64,000 nucleotides of DNA. It comes from Humulus lupulus. Its lineage: Eukaryota; Streptophyta; Magnoliopsida; Rosales; Cannabaceae. The stretch covers positions 213,903,948 through 213,967,947 of the forward strand of contig NC_084796.1 in assembly GCF_963169125.1 (NCBI RefSeq), read 5' to 3'. Under the pieces are notes generated by a model. The model did no database searches. It saw nothing but the letters and a program-made list of their open reading frames with translations, and had not been told where the DNA came from. A program made the translations under genes and the position numbers. Shown in pieces: positions 54,644-64,000 of the stretch (its first letter is position 1; each line of letters opens with the position of its first letter).

Positions 54644-56544
54644 CTATTCTAATAACTTCATCTTAATCCCATGGTCATTTTGCATGCATACCCGACCCTT
54701 ATATCTCAAGAACCCCTGTCCTAATATAGAAAAATCTGTAATCTTGCCTTCTTTGACTACAGCCATATGCGATACTAACATGTCATCATGCCCTTGTCCA
54801 ATCCGTATATCTTCTAATAGACTTGACTGGATGGACAAGTTAGCCAGTTGACCAATGACTAGTTCTATTCTGGCATTAATCAACTCTTGCTGAAGCAGCT
54901 TTTCTATTCCAGATAATGCTGCTAGATTTCCATAACTCTTCCGGCTTAACGCATCTGCAACTATATTTTCTTTTCCTGGGTGGTATAGGATTTCGCAGTC
55001 ATAATCCTTTACTAGTTCTAACCACCTGCGATGCCTCATGTTGAGCTCTTTCTGTGTGAATAAATATTTTAAAATCTTGTGGTCCGTATAAATCTCACAC
55101 TGTTCTCCATAAAGATAGTGGCGGCAGATGTTCAATGCGAAGACCACCGCTGCCAACTCCATATCGTGTGTTGGATAACGTTGCTCATATTCCTTTAGCT
55201 GCCTTGAGGCATAGGCTATCACCTTGTCATTTTGCATCAGCACACAGCCTAAACCTAGCTTACACACATCACAATATACTACAAACTTGTCGTTGAGTGT
55301 CAGTACGCAAAGTACACTTTCTCAGCATAATTTATCTTTGAGCAACTAGGGATCTCTTGACAGTCATCAGTCCAGTTGAACTTTTGTTGTTTCCAGGACA
55401 GGTTGGTAAGAGGAGTGGCTATCTTAGAAAAGCCTTTTACAAATCTCCGACAATATCCTGCTAGCCCGAGAAAACTTCTAACTACTGACGCATTCTTAGG
55501 TCTTGGCCAATCCTTCTCAGCCTCTACCTTAGTTGGGTCTACTACGACTCCATCCTTGGATACTATATGGCCGAGGAACGCTACTTGCGATAGCCAAAAT
55601 TCGCATTTCTTGAACTTGGCGTAAAGTTGATGCTCCTTTAGTCGTAGCATGGTCAATCTTAAATGCTCCTCATGCTCGACTTCATCCTTGGAATACACCA
55701 AAATATCATCAATGAACACTACGACTAATTTTTCCAAGTAATCCTTGAAGACCTGATTCATTAAGTCCATAAATGCGGTTGGAGCGTTGGTAAGACCAAA
55801 AGACATAACTAGAAACTCGTAATGTCCATATCGAGTTCTAAAAGTTGTCTTTGGTATATTCTCTTCCCGTACCATGAGCTGGTGATAACCGAGCCGTAGA
55901 TCACTCTTTGAAAATACGGTCGCTCCTCGAAGTTGATCAAATAAGTCGTCGATCCAGGGTAGCGGGTACTTGTTCTTAATTGTCACCTTGTTCAGCTCGC
56001 TGTAATCAATACACATCCTCATGCTTCCATCCTTTTTCTTCATAAATAGAACCAGTGCTCCCCATGGCGAATGGCTTGGTCTGATGAAACCCAAGTCTAA
56101 GAGTTCTTGTAAATGCATTTTCAACTCCTTGAGTTATGTAGGTGCCATTCGGTATGGTTCCTTTGAGATAGGCTCGGTTCCCAATACTAGTTCGATTGTG
56201 AAGTCAATTTCCTGAGTAGGTGGTAACCCTATTAAGTTCTCAGGAAATGTCTTTGAAAATTCCTTTATAATGCGGACGTCTCCAACCTTCAATGGTGTTT
56301 CTTGTGCCACATCCATGACGCTTGCTAAGAATGTGTGATATCCTTTCTCTATCATCTTCTGGGCTTTGAGAGATGAGATAAGCGGTGTCTGTAGTCCTGA
56401 AACCTTTCCCAGAAAACATAGTCTCTGACCGTCAGGAGTTTCAAACGTCACTTGCTTGCATCTACAGTTGATGGTTGCGCCATGCCTTGCTAGCCAGCCC
56501 ATTCCCAGTATCACGTCAAAATCCTTGATCTTTATCTCTATCAT
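54644..56544 (-). pseudogene. Element G protease end, RT and RNase H
   Basis: 56544-56134: protease C-terminal part (VILGMGWLARHGATINC) and RT start. One in-frame TAA at about 56133-56131 is followed by 56124-55300: RT with [22 protein letters not shown] and the intact catalytic FIDD ([13 protein letters not shown]). A frame change near 55300 leads to 55267-54644: RNase H ([21 protein letters not shown], then [12 protein letters not shown] and ADALSRKS). Compared with element F it is much better preserved. Confidence 0.9.
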
Positions 56545-56699
56545 GTCTCCTTCTATCTCAGTGTCCTCGGCTTTGATCGGTACTCCTCATACTATTGTGA
56601 TTGTAGAACAACTTCACCCGAAGGCAGTTCCGTAACAAACCTAAATCTAAATCTTTCACAAGGTTTGTCTAATTTCTCTAACATTCCTAACGAGATATA

Positions 56700-57080
56700 C
56701 GAGTGTGTCACTTAAAAAAAATGCTTGTAGACTAGTTCCTTATACTGAGCTAGATAAGGCACGTAGTTTTCCATCAGCCATCCCCCATATGGATATCCTA
56801 CTTGTTGGGGTGCTTAAGCTGCTGGTTGAGGCTGCGACTGAGGTTGTGGCTATGGTTGAGGCTGAGGCTGCGGCTGTTGTCATTGTTGTTGCAGCAGTTC
56901 TTCCACTTGTTGACGTAGCCGGATAATTTCAATGGTGTTGTCCACCAGAGGTGGTGCATTTCTATTGGCAGCAGCATTAGTAGCACGTGTTCCCCTTCTT
57001 CGGATAGGAGGTGCTTCGTGAGTCTCGTTGGCGGTACTAGGGGCATTGTCGTTAGTGCGTGCAGACCTTTGGAGCGACAT
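56700..57080 (-). pseudogene. Element G gag N-terminus fused to protease remnant
   Basis: It starts MSLQRSARTNDNAPS (ATG 57080), followed by IRRRGTRATNAAANRN and a coiled coil IIRLRQQVEELLQQQ. A Gln/Pro-rich repeat (CAGCCTCAGCC-like) with stops follows, then VTHSYISLGMLEKLDKP, which belongs to the protease. The capsid domain, zinc knuckle and the DSGA of the protease are missing, so there is a deletion of most of gag with a junction near 56715-56725. Confidence 0.8.
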
Positions 57081-57113
57081 CTTCGGCAGAATTCTAATTT
57101 TCGAGAGAAACAC

Positions 57114-58230
57114 GCTAGAACTTAACCTAATAGGTTCTTAGGAAAAACTTAGTCTAAGGAAACATAACCCAAACCTATCAGTTATGATTTCTTATGAAAA
57201 AATGCGTAAGCCTTCTTTATAAATTAGGGTGTGTTTCTATACTTAGAATATTAAGTCATTTTTATTATTTTCTAAGTTTGTTTCTAACCACCCTATATGA
57301 CTTAAATCTCAGGCTCGAATCTCGTCGTTGTTCCAAAGTTAACCATAATAAGGGAGGGCTGGGATCAGTAAAATCGTTCCCACTACTATGGCCCCCTAAA
57401 CTCTCAATACAGAACCCGGTTCATTGATTTGTATCCACCATCACCTAACTCAGTCATTATTTATTGAATTTATTCTAAAATTATTATGATTGTAGAAAAA
57501 AAAAATCAAACTCATACATGTCATTCAAAAATAAAAATTTATTCATTTGGAAAAGGATTCTCACTAATTACAATCACAAATTCAAAATAAATAAAGAAAC
57601 TATACTAATAATGTCTAGGGTAAAATTTCTAAAAATCAGGATCTTCTACTTATGACCCTTCATCTAACATATCATCATCTATTTCTTCATAATCATCATT
57701 ACTATGAGCCTCAAAACTACCTCGGGGAATATTCATTAAGATATTATGCTTTTGTTCATTATTGAATTGAAACTCAAACTTAGAGGTACACCTAAGTATA
57801 AGAAAATAATATCTCATGGCTACCGGTAAATCATCTTCATCATCCATAGTCTCCTATAATACTTCCAATTTTGAAACTACAAAAGGAAAATCCTTAAAAA
57901 GCCTAATTACTAAGACATATTGTTCCATGGCTCTCCTCATAATTTGCTTAGTGGTTTGAAGGTGAACTATCTCCTTGTGAAATAGGATCAATCTATGAGT
58001 GATTCTTTCTAGCACTCCTATTGTATCCCTTGGTTCTCTAACCATTTTCAATGCCTTAATGGCTCGAATATCATGATAGGTCAAAGCTCCATTCATTTTG
58101 ACTGAAAACATAATGACTAAAACGTTAGCTATTAACATAAACATAATAATCATAACTTAAACACTTACATTGGCGGTTTGATCTGGAGCTTTTGCGTGTG
58201 TATCAAGGAGAATTTCATGCATATGAACTA
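57114..58230 (-). other. Element G leader with a small open frame
   Basis: About 1.1 kb between PBS and gag. Minus-strand frame 58153-57854 (99 codons) is followed, after one TAG and two codons, by 57847-57650 (65 codons) in the same frame, ending with an acidic stretch EEIDDDMLDE. I recognise no domain. The rest (57114-57650) is AT-rich with no gene seen. Confidence 0.45.
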
Positions 58231-58245
58231 TGGCTCTGGTACCAA
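58231..58245 (-). other. Initiator Met-tRNA primer binding site of element G
   Basis: Minus-strand TTGGTACCAGAGCCA; one mismatch from the common TTGGTATCAGAGCCA, one base from the LTR edge. Confidence 0.85.
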
Positions 58246-58246
58246 C

Positions 58247-60327
58247 TGTAATGACCCGACTAACTTAAAGACCTCTGACTATTAAAAACTTCTAAGGATA
58301 ACTACTATTTTGGAATACATACATAAAATAATAGAACTTTATTATAAAAATCCAAAATACGGGATCTCATTGTTATTACATAACGAAAACAAAACCTTTA
58401 AATTAATTGTTCAAATACTGAATGCAGAAATAAAACATAAATACATAATTAAAAGACTTGAAATAAAACGTCATCCTCGATCTTTTCCAACAGTTCATCC
58501 ATTTAGTCCTCTCCCAATACACATGCCAAAGCGGCCATGAATTTGTCCCGCCTTCCAATCTTATTTTCCTGCACCATCTAAAATAAAAGGAATGAGCATT
58601 AAGCCCAACAAGGAAAATATACTAAAACATAACATAAATCATAAGACTAAAAATATATACTATAAACATATAACGAAAAAATGTATAACATATAAACATA
58701 GGACTACAAAATTAATGGTCATTAACTCATTACCGTAGTATGTGATAAAACCATCTAGGTCCTCTGTTTACTAATCGAGGTGGGTTAAATCACAAAATAG
58801 TATATGATAAACCATCTAGGTCCTCTGTCGACTAATCGAGGTAGGTTTAATCATAACTCTAATCTACGATAATGATAAAAATCTTGGAATTGATTGCTAT
58901 CTAAGCAACTATATTTCCCAAGTGACTACAACATAAAACATATACATACATATACACATATACATAACATAGCATATAAACATATCATAACACATACAAT
59001 CTTACCTATTTTCCTTACATTGAGTGTGGAGAGAAAAAGAAAGAGAAGAGATTGCTTGCTATAAAAAACGTCCAATCAACCTTAAATAGAACATAAGATA
59101 TTTATATTAGAGCCTTATAATAAAACTATACTTTCAAGAATTTTCTAAGCCTCATAAAGTCATACCTTCAACCTATAACCAAAATGATGAAATCTCGAGT
59201 CTTCTCTCTAATGTCTATCTCCAACAACAACACCAAGAGTTTGGATACTTTGGTAGATTTTGGCTATATATTGTCTCGATGGGGTTCAATATTTCAGCTA
59301 TAACAGGGTTTAGAAAGGTAACAACATTTAAGGCAAAATAAAGAAAATAGAAGAAAAAGATCCCGAGCACTATAAGGACTGGTGTTTCGGCTATGGCTAT
59401 GTAGAGTGTTTATGGAAAAATGGAGAGAGATTTTGGGAGTATGGATTTTGATATGAGAGGTTTTTGAGAGTTTTTGAGTGTGAGAAAAATAGTGAAGGGT
59501 AAGTCTCTATTTATAGGCTTCAAACCCCAACTCCCTTCCTTGATTTTCTCCACACTATTCAACTTAAATTTTAAAAAGAAAACCTTCCCTCCACTATATG
59601 GTTTTGGCCAGCCTACTCTTACCCCCTTCTTGTTGCTACATCATCTCCAAGTATGCCACATAGTCTCCATTTGGTTCAAATTTTAGTCAAAGTCCAAACT
59701 ACTATCCTATATCTCGTAACTATGGACCTTTCTATAGTAAAATTAACGTAACTGGAGCTGTAAATGTCCGATTTTGGCTATTTTTATACTGTTGGATAGC
59801 TAATTAAATTATCTAAAACTTTTTAGAAATACTATTTTTCCAAAATCGTAATATAAATAGGTCAAAACTAGACCTGAAATTACAACACCCTAAAGTTACG
59901 AAAACTGCATTTACTTATCTAACTCTTCTTGATACATAGTCACTTAATTCAAATATATCTAATCTTGCCTATCTTTAAAATTAAAAAAAAAATCAAATCC
60001 TTCCTATTTTTGAGCCAAGCCTAAGACTAAGCTATTTTGGTTTTCATTTTAATTTTAATACTTGAACTTAGTATAATGCCACATGTTCACTTCTTAATAC
60101 ATCAAATAACATGTGCATTTAAATACTTAATAAAACTATACACTAATTTAATCATATGCTAAAATAATTATAATTACCCAAACTATAATTATTTCTAAGT
60201 TATAAAATTATAACCTAAATAACTTAATCTTAAAGCAATCTTTATTCCACAACTCAAGTCATAACTAAATCTAACCTGAGGACAGATTTAAGGAGCTTAT
60301 AAGAAAATAATAACCTTGGTTATTACA
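58247..60327 (-). repeat. Element G 5' LTR (right copy)
   Basis: 2081 bp; the promoter LTR of the element. A TATA box TATAAATA at 59515-59508 (minus) puts transcription start about 820-850 bp from the LTR's sense start at 60327. The 60-bp repeat has an extra partial copy relative to the left LTR (58740-58870). Confidence 0.93.
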
Positions 60328-61855
60328 CCTCAAGCAGTATAACTGGAAGCTGCACAGATGAGGACTTGCCTTGTACAACTTGAGGTATCGAATTAGGGAC
60401 GTTAAGAGGAGGTGGAGGGACGTCGTGAATGGTAATTGTTGTTACCCGAGTTTGCGTTTGCTTTGGTTGTTGCTCCTTCTGGGTGTAGCTGGCACCTTTA
60501 TCTTTTGCAGGGGATCCAATGGCAGCTCCTACTGCGGAGGTGGTTTTCTTTGATGTTCTCTGTCTCTTGATGACAGGCCTAGCTCCAGCCCCAACATGCT
60601 TGAGGGCACTCTTTAGGTCCATATTTTTGTCTGAACTGATTAGTCAAGATAACACATGGTAAAGAACAACAGAACAAGAACCATACCTTCTGAACTAGAG
60701 AAGGAAATTACAATGATCGTCTCCAGGTCATGGACTGGGCTATCAGAGCAGGGGAGATGCTAGTATTATTAAATTGTGGGACATGCGGGGTTCGGGCTCT
60801 TCATCTGGACTAGACTCATCCTCAGCTTGCCTAATACCCGGGGTAAATGTACCATGACAGAGGGAAGGTCATGAAAAAAGGTTTGTACTGTACTGTTCAA
60901 AACTAGTGGACCTAAACAACAAGGTATTATCTACCACTATATTACATTTGGATAAATATAATCATGGCGTACGACCAGTTGGTCAACACACTAAAGTAGG
61001 GTCACATTCAAGTCTGGATCAACTAGATGTCGGCTCACGAGATGCCTCGGATCGAATCAGACTAGCCTAAAACTGGCAGCTGCCCAGACTATTTCTCTAC
61101 ATGGATTACCTTGGCAAGAGGTGCAGGTTGCTACCCCTGACTCTACTTTCCCTTGTCTTTCCTCAATTCTTAGGGCCCTCTCAGCAGGCCTCTTACACAC
61201 CAAAGGCACGACTTCCTTCTGTTCCTCTTCCTCGATCTCCTCAACGAATAAAGCTCGATATCACAGCCTCAAAGTCTGACCTTGCTTGATAAGACCGCAC
61301 TTCACCATCGTGGCATCATTTACAACCGCCCTGTAATCCTTCTCTTGGACAGTGCGGTTGGCCAAGGTTTCGTATTGAGCTCTGAAGGTCGCAGATCGCT
61401 CCTTCCTCTTGTAAATAGCTACACGAGACAATAACTTGATCAAAATCAATGATTAGCTTAGCAAAAACAAATAATTCAAATAAAGAATGTACAGCGCTGA
61501 GAAAATTATGAGGATGGTTGAAGTGTCTCTGCTCACAGTTCTTGAACCCATTGGACATAAAAAATACGCCTTTTATCTCACTTGGATGGTTGGGGAGGTC
61601 GATGATGGAGGCTGTGTTGGGGAATCTGGTGAGGTAGTAGAAACCATCACCACGGCCCTTTGACTCTAGATGGGCAATGAGGCAGAAGAAATACATAATA
61701 TAGTCAGGGGTGGGGACCTCCCACTCGTGCTTTAAAAATAAATACTTGAACCCTGCCAGGAATTTATACGAATTCAGGGGGAGCTGGAATGGTTCCAGTC
61801 CAATGTAGTTTAAAAAGACTACGAAGTACTGGTCCAGAGGTAGGAAGGCACCAGC
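60328..61855 (-). pseudogene. Antisense gene of element B, N-terminal part (Transposase_28-like)
   Basis: Minus strand, continuing into 51295 across element G. From 61855 it reads AGAFLPLDQYFVVFLNYIGLEPFQLPLNS, YKFLAGFKYLFLKHEWEVPT and GDGFYYLTRF, the same domain as the antisense protein of element D (VPLHPFFVAVLNYFDLAPLQL, KGFYYLQ). An intron-like break follows, with acceptor GTCTCGTGTAG near 61422, then IYKRKERSATFRAQYETLANR and a later exon MDLKSALKHVGAGARPV (60622). The N-terminus is cut off at 61856 by a chromoviral LTR. Function unknown. Confidence 0.8.
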
Positions 61856-64000
61856 TGTAACACCCTGGTTAGCCAAGACCGTTACACTATGTCTTTAAAA
61901 TAGTGCTTAACTCGCTAAACGAGTCATTTGTACTTAAATGTGTAATTAAAGACTAAATCAACGTTAGGTATTAAAAATTTTGGTCAATGAAGTAATTGTT
62001 TTTCATTAAAATATTAAATTTATACACAGGATCCCAGATGGTGTTTACAGAATAATAAAATACAAATTAGCCGTCCTAAGCGGCAAGACAGGGTTCAACC
62101 CTAGTTCCTCCCAAGCTATCCCAGTCGTGGCAGTCGAGTAGACTGCATATGTACACACCGCCCCTAAAGCTCTCCAAGTTATGGCTGGTCCAGCTCTCCT
62201 TTTCCCTTACCTGCACCACATAGCACCTGTGAGCCAAGGCTCAACTAGAGTACTTAAATCAACAGGTACAAATGAGTAACAATATATAAACAGTAAATTT
62301 AAATCAATAAATTCAATCAGCAACAGGATATAAGCAATGAGCTTAGCAGGAATAACCTACTCAATCAAACACATAATCCAATTTCAACAATCAATACAGT
62401 TAGTTAAGTGCAATCAACACTTATGTTTATTTGTATAACATTCAGGCCTAGCGCCCTTAGTCCGAGTCCTCTGGTCTTATAGGTGACCTCGGCACGCTCA
62501 GGCCGGGCTACGTTCCACACGCTTGTCTTCGACCCTGCCACCCTTAGGTCGGCCTTCAGAATAAATATAATACATATATATTGCACAACACGCAATTAGA
62601 TGCAGCATATACAAGCTTGCCCTAGCAGATATTCTCAAATATAGTTATAGCCATATTCTCACATATAGTCATATTCGTACTCATATTTATTAACTGGGGT
62701 CCGAGCCTCGATCACAACCCAGGTGCGTTTTTCTTACATCGAGTCCCAAGCTGAAAGTACAAAGCGATCCTGAACATGATCCCTAATCCTGAGCCTTAGC
62801 GATATAACCTAGTGAAAACACAATAATGAATAACCATCCAAATCTAAACCAAATAAAAGCTTTCGAATAATATGCTAGCCAAGGAAGTAGAATCCTTCCC
62901 AAGCCCTTAGGTTTGAGTTTTCGAGCTAAAAAAACTGTTTTGGCCAATGTTCTCTATTTGAGTCGCGGCATCCCTAGCAAGTTTCACAGCCCTCTACTAG
63001 ACAGAGGGACCGAGCCCTCATTTCCCTAGACACACGTCGTGGCACAACACACCCAGCGCCGTGGTGCAAAGGCGGTTTACAGAACCCCTCAGGCCGCTGA
63101 GTTCATACGGGTCACGACGCGACCCCGCAAATCCATAATTTCAAGAACTTTTCCTATGTTTTCCCTGAATCAAAACCTCTAACAAAAACATTTCAACCTA
63201 TTTCAATCACCAAAACAATACCAGCAACTCAGAACAAACAATCAAATAACAACCCATAGCCTCACAGCATCCACAAATCCTTAGCCACAAGCTCTAACTC
63301 CTCCAAAGTGATTCAAATCCCATCTTAGCCTTAAGGGAGGGAGAGCAACGAGAAAGAGAGAATAGAGGCTCTGCTTTTTTTCTTTTCTAACTTATTCTAG
63401 ACTTCCTAAGGCCCCTAGATAGATAAGACATCCCAAGACTAAGCCTATTCATTGCCACAAAAGACCAAATGCTCCTAACTTCAAGCCTTACTCTTTTCCC
63501 CCAAGGGTGATACTGTCATTTGCCACATTTCCCGCTAATCCTCGAATTGCACTATAACCCTCGATTAATCTCGACATACCCAAAATAGCCAAATAACTAC
63601 CCGTTACCCGATAAATCCTGGATATTCACTAGGTTTCCCAAAATACCCCTCGGCTCTCACCGAGTCAAGTATTTATCCCTACTATGACTATTCGGCTAAT
63701 TCGCTCACTAGGATTGCCTCGATTCACACATCACAAATATATCTCCATAATGTTGTGATCTCACTCATGAAGCATATATATTACAAATATACCCTCAACG
63801 GGTCAAAAATTACAAATGTGCCCCAATTCACAAGAACGGGCCCACATGCATATTTAATACACATAAACATGCATAAATATTCACATTACCATATAAATGA
63901 TTTATACCGCATAATCGCACATATATTAGATTAACTCCACATAAAAATCTGATTATTCCCTCCTGGCCCAGTAATCAAGGCACTCAGCCTTAAAAGAAAA
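61856..64000 (-). mobile_element. Chromoviral LTR (probably solo), cut by window end
   Basis: It starts TGTAACACCC and follows the 2.3-kb solo LTR at 36702 to within about 20 bp of its expected end. It is inserted in the antisense gene of element B. Whether it is solo or part of a full element cannot be told; the duplication lies outside. A splice-donor-like TGCAGGTAAGGG is read on the minus strand near 62213-62202. Short CCTTAGGTCGG-type dyads lie at about 62440-62560. Confidence 0.9.

Larger units (their letters stand above)
51296..60327 (-). mobile_element. Element G: chromodomain Ty3/gypsy inserted in element B's antisense gene
   Basis: 9032 bp. LTRs 51296-53353 and 58247-60327 share TGTAATGACCCG ... 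GGTTATTACA. Flanks CCTCG (51291-51295) and CCTCA (60328-60332) are a target duplication with one change. It has an initiator-Met PBS beside the right LTR and a PPT beside the left. Pol is minus strand with few breaks, but most of gag and the protease active site are deleted, so the copy is non-autonomous. Confidence 0.95.
42573..61855 (+). mobile_element. Element B: decayed Tat-lineage Ty3/gypsy, interrupted by element G
   Basis: Plus orientation: 5' LTR 42573-43345, PBS, gag, pol to about 49625, spacer, then an antisense (minus) gene. The antisense gene is split by element G (51296-60327) and cut at 61856 by a solo LTR. The 3' LTR is not in the window. Gene order is the same as in element D. 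Confidence 0.88.

Overview
The window looks like plant nuclear heterochromatin, most likely from a dicot. There is no recognisable single-copy host gene, rRNA or organellar gene. Nearly every base can be assigned to LTR retrotransposons, most of them nested and decayed, plus one hAT-type MITE and one SINE-like tRNA-derived stretch. Plant-lineage Ty3/gypsy elements dominate: the Tat group, with a second RNase H and an antisense gene, and the chromodomain group primed by initiator Met-tRNA. Ty1/copia is present as fragments. The species cannot be told from the sequence.

Layout. 1-4527: 5' end of a Tat-like element A (minus strand; gag fragment, PBS, 5' LTR) whose LTR is split by a chromoviral solo LTR (2006-4014, duplication GTATT). 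4528-7235: copia LTR/leader fragments and the start of a plus-strand LTR. 7236-20433: element D, a 13.2-kb Tat element with near-identical LTRs, a long gag, an intact-looking 1254-residue pol and, on the opposite strand between pol and the 3' LTR, a spliced antisense gene (9350-11768). 20438-29206: chromovirus F (minus), full of stops, with a 40-bp repeat array in its leader and a truncated right LTR. 29207-34771: a copia element in two oppositely oriented pieces; the RT/RNase H piece is split by a solo LTR (32569-34655, duplication GAACT). 34772-42347: Tat-like element C (minus), interrupted by an LTR (35729-39545) that is itself interrupted by a solo LTR (36702-39006, duplication AGTGA), and by a hAT MITE (40871-41391). 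42348-42572: copia LTR stub. 42573-61855: Tat element B (plus) with its own antisense gene, broken by chromovirus G (51296-60327, both LTRs present). 61856-64000: another chromoviral LTR, cut by the window end.

How the parts work together. Element D has the parts of an autonomous retroelement: U3/TATA/R-U5 in the LTRs, a PBS, gag with a zinc knuckle, then protease, reverse transcriptase, degenerate RNase H, archaeal-type RNase H and integrase. Gag and pol are separated by one in-frame amber codon. The antisense gene (a Transposase_28-like domain with a C-terminal coiled coil) has its own TATA-like sequence and phase-matched introns, and element B carries a decayed homologue in the same position. 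Both therefore belong to the retroelement and are not captured host exons.

The most interesting points are the spliced antisense gene and its homologue, the amber codon between gag and pol, the expanding 45-bp minisatellite in D's U3, and several tandem hairpin arrays in LTRs and leaders, two of which show base-pair-preserving changes.
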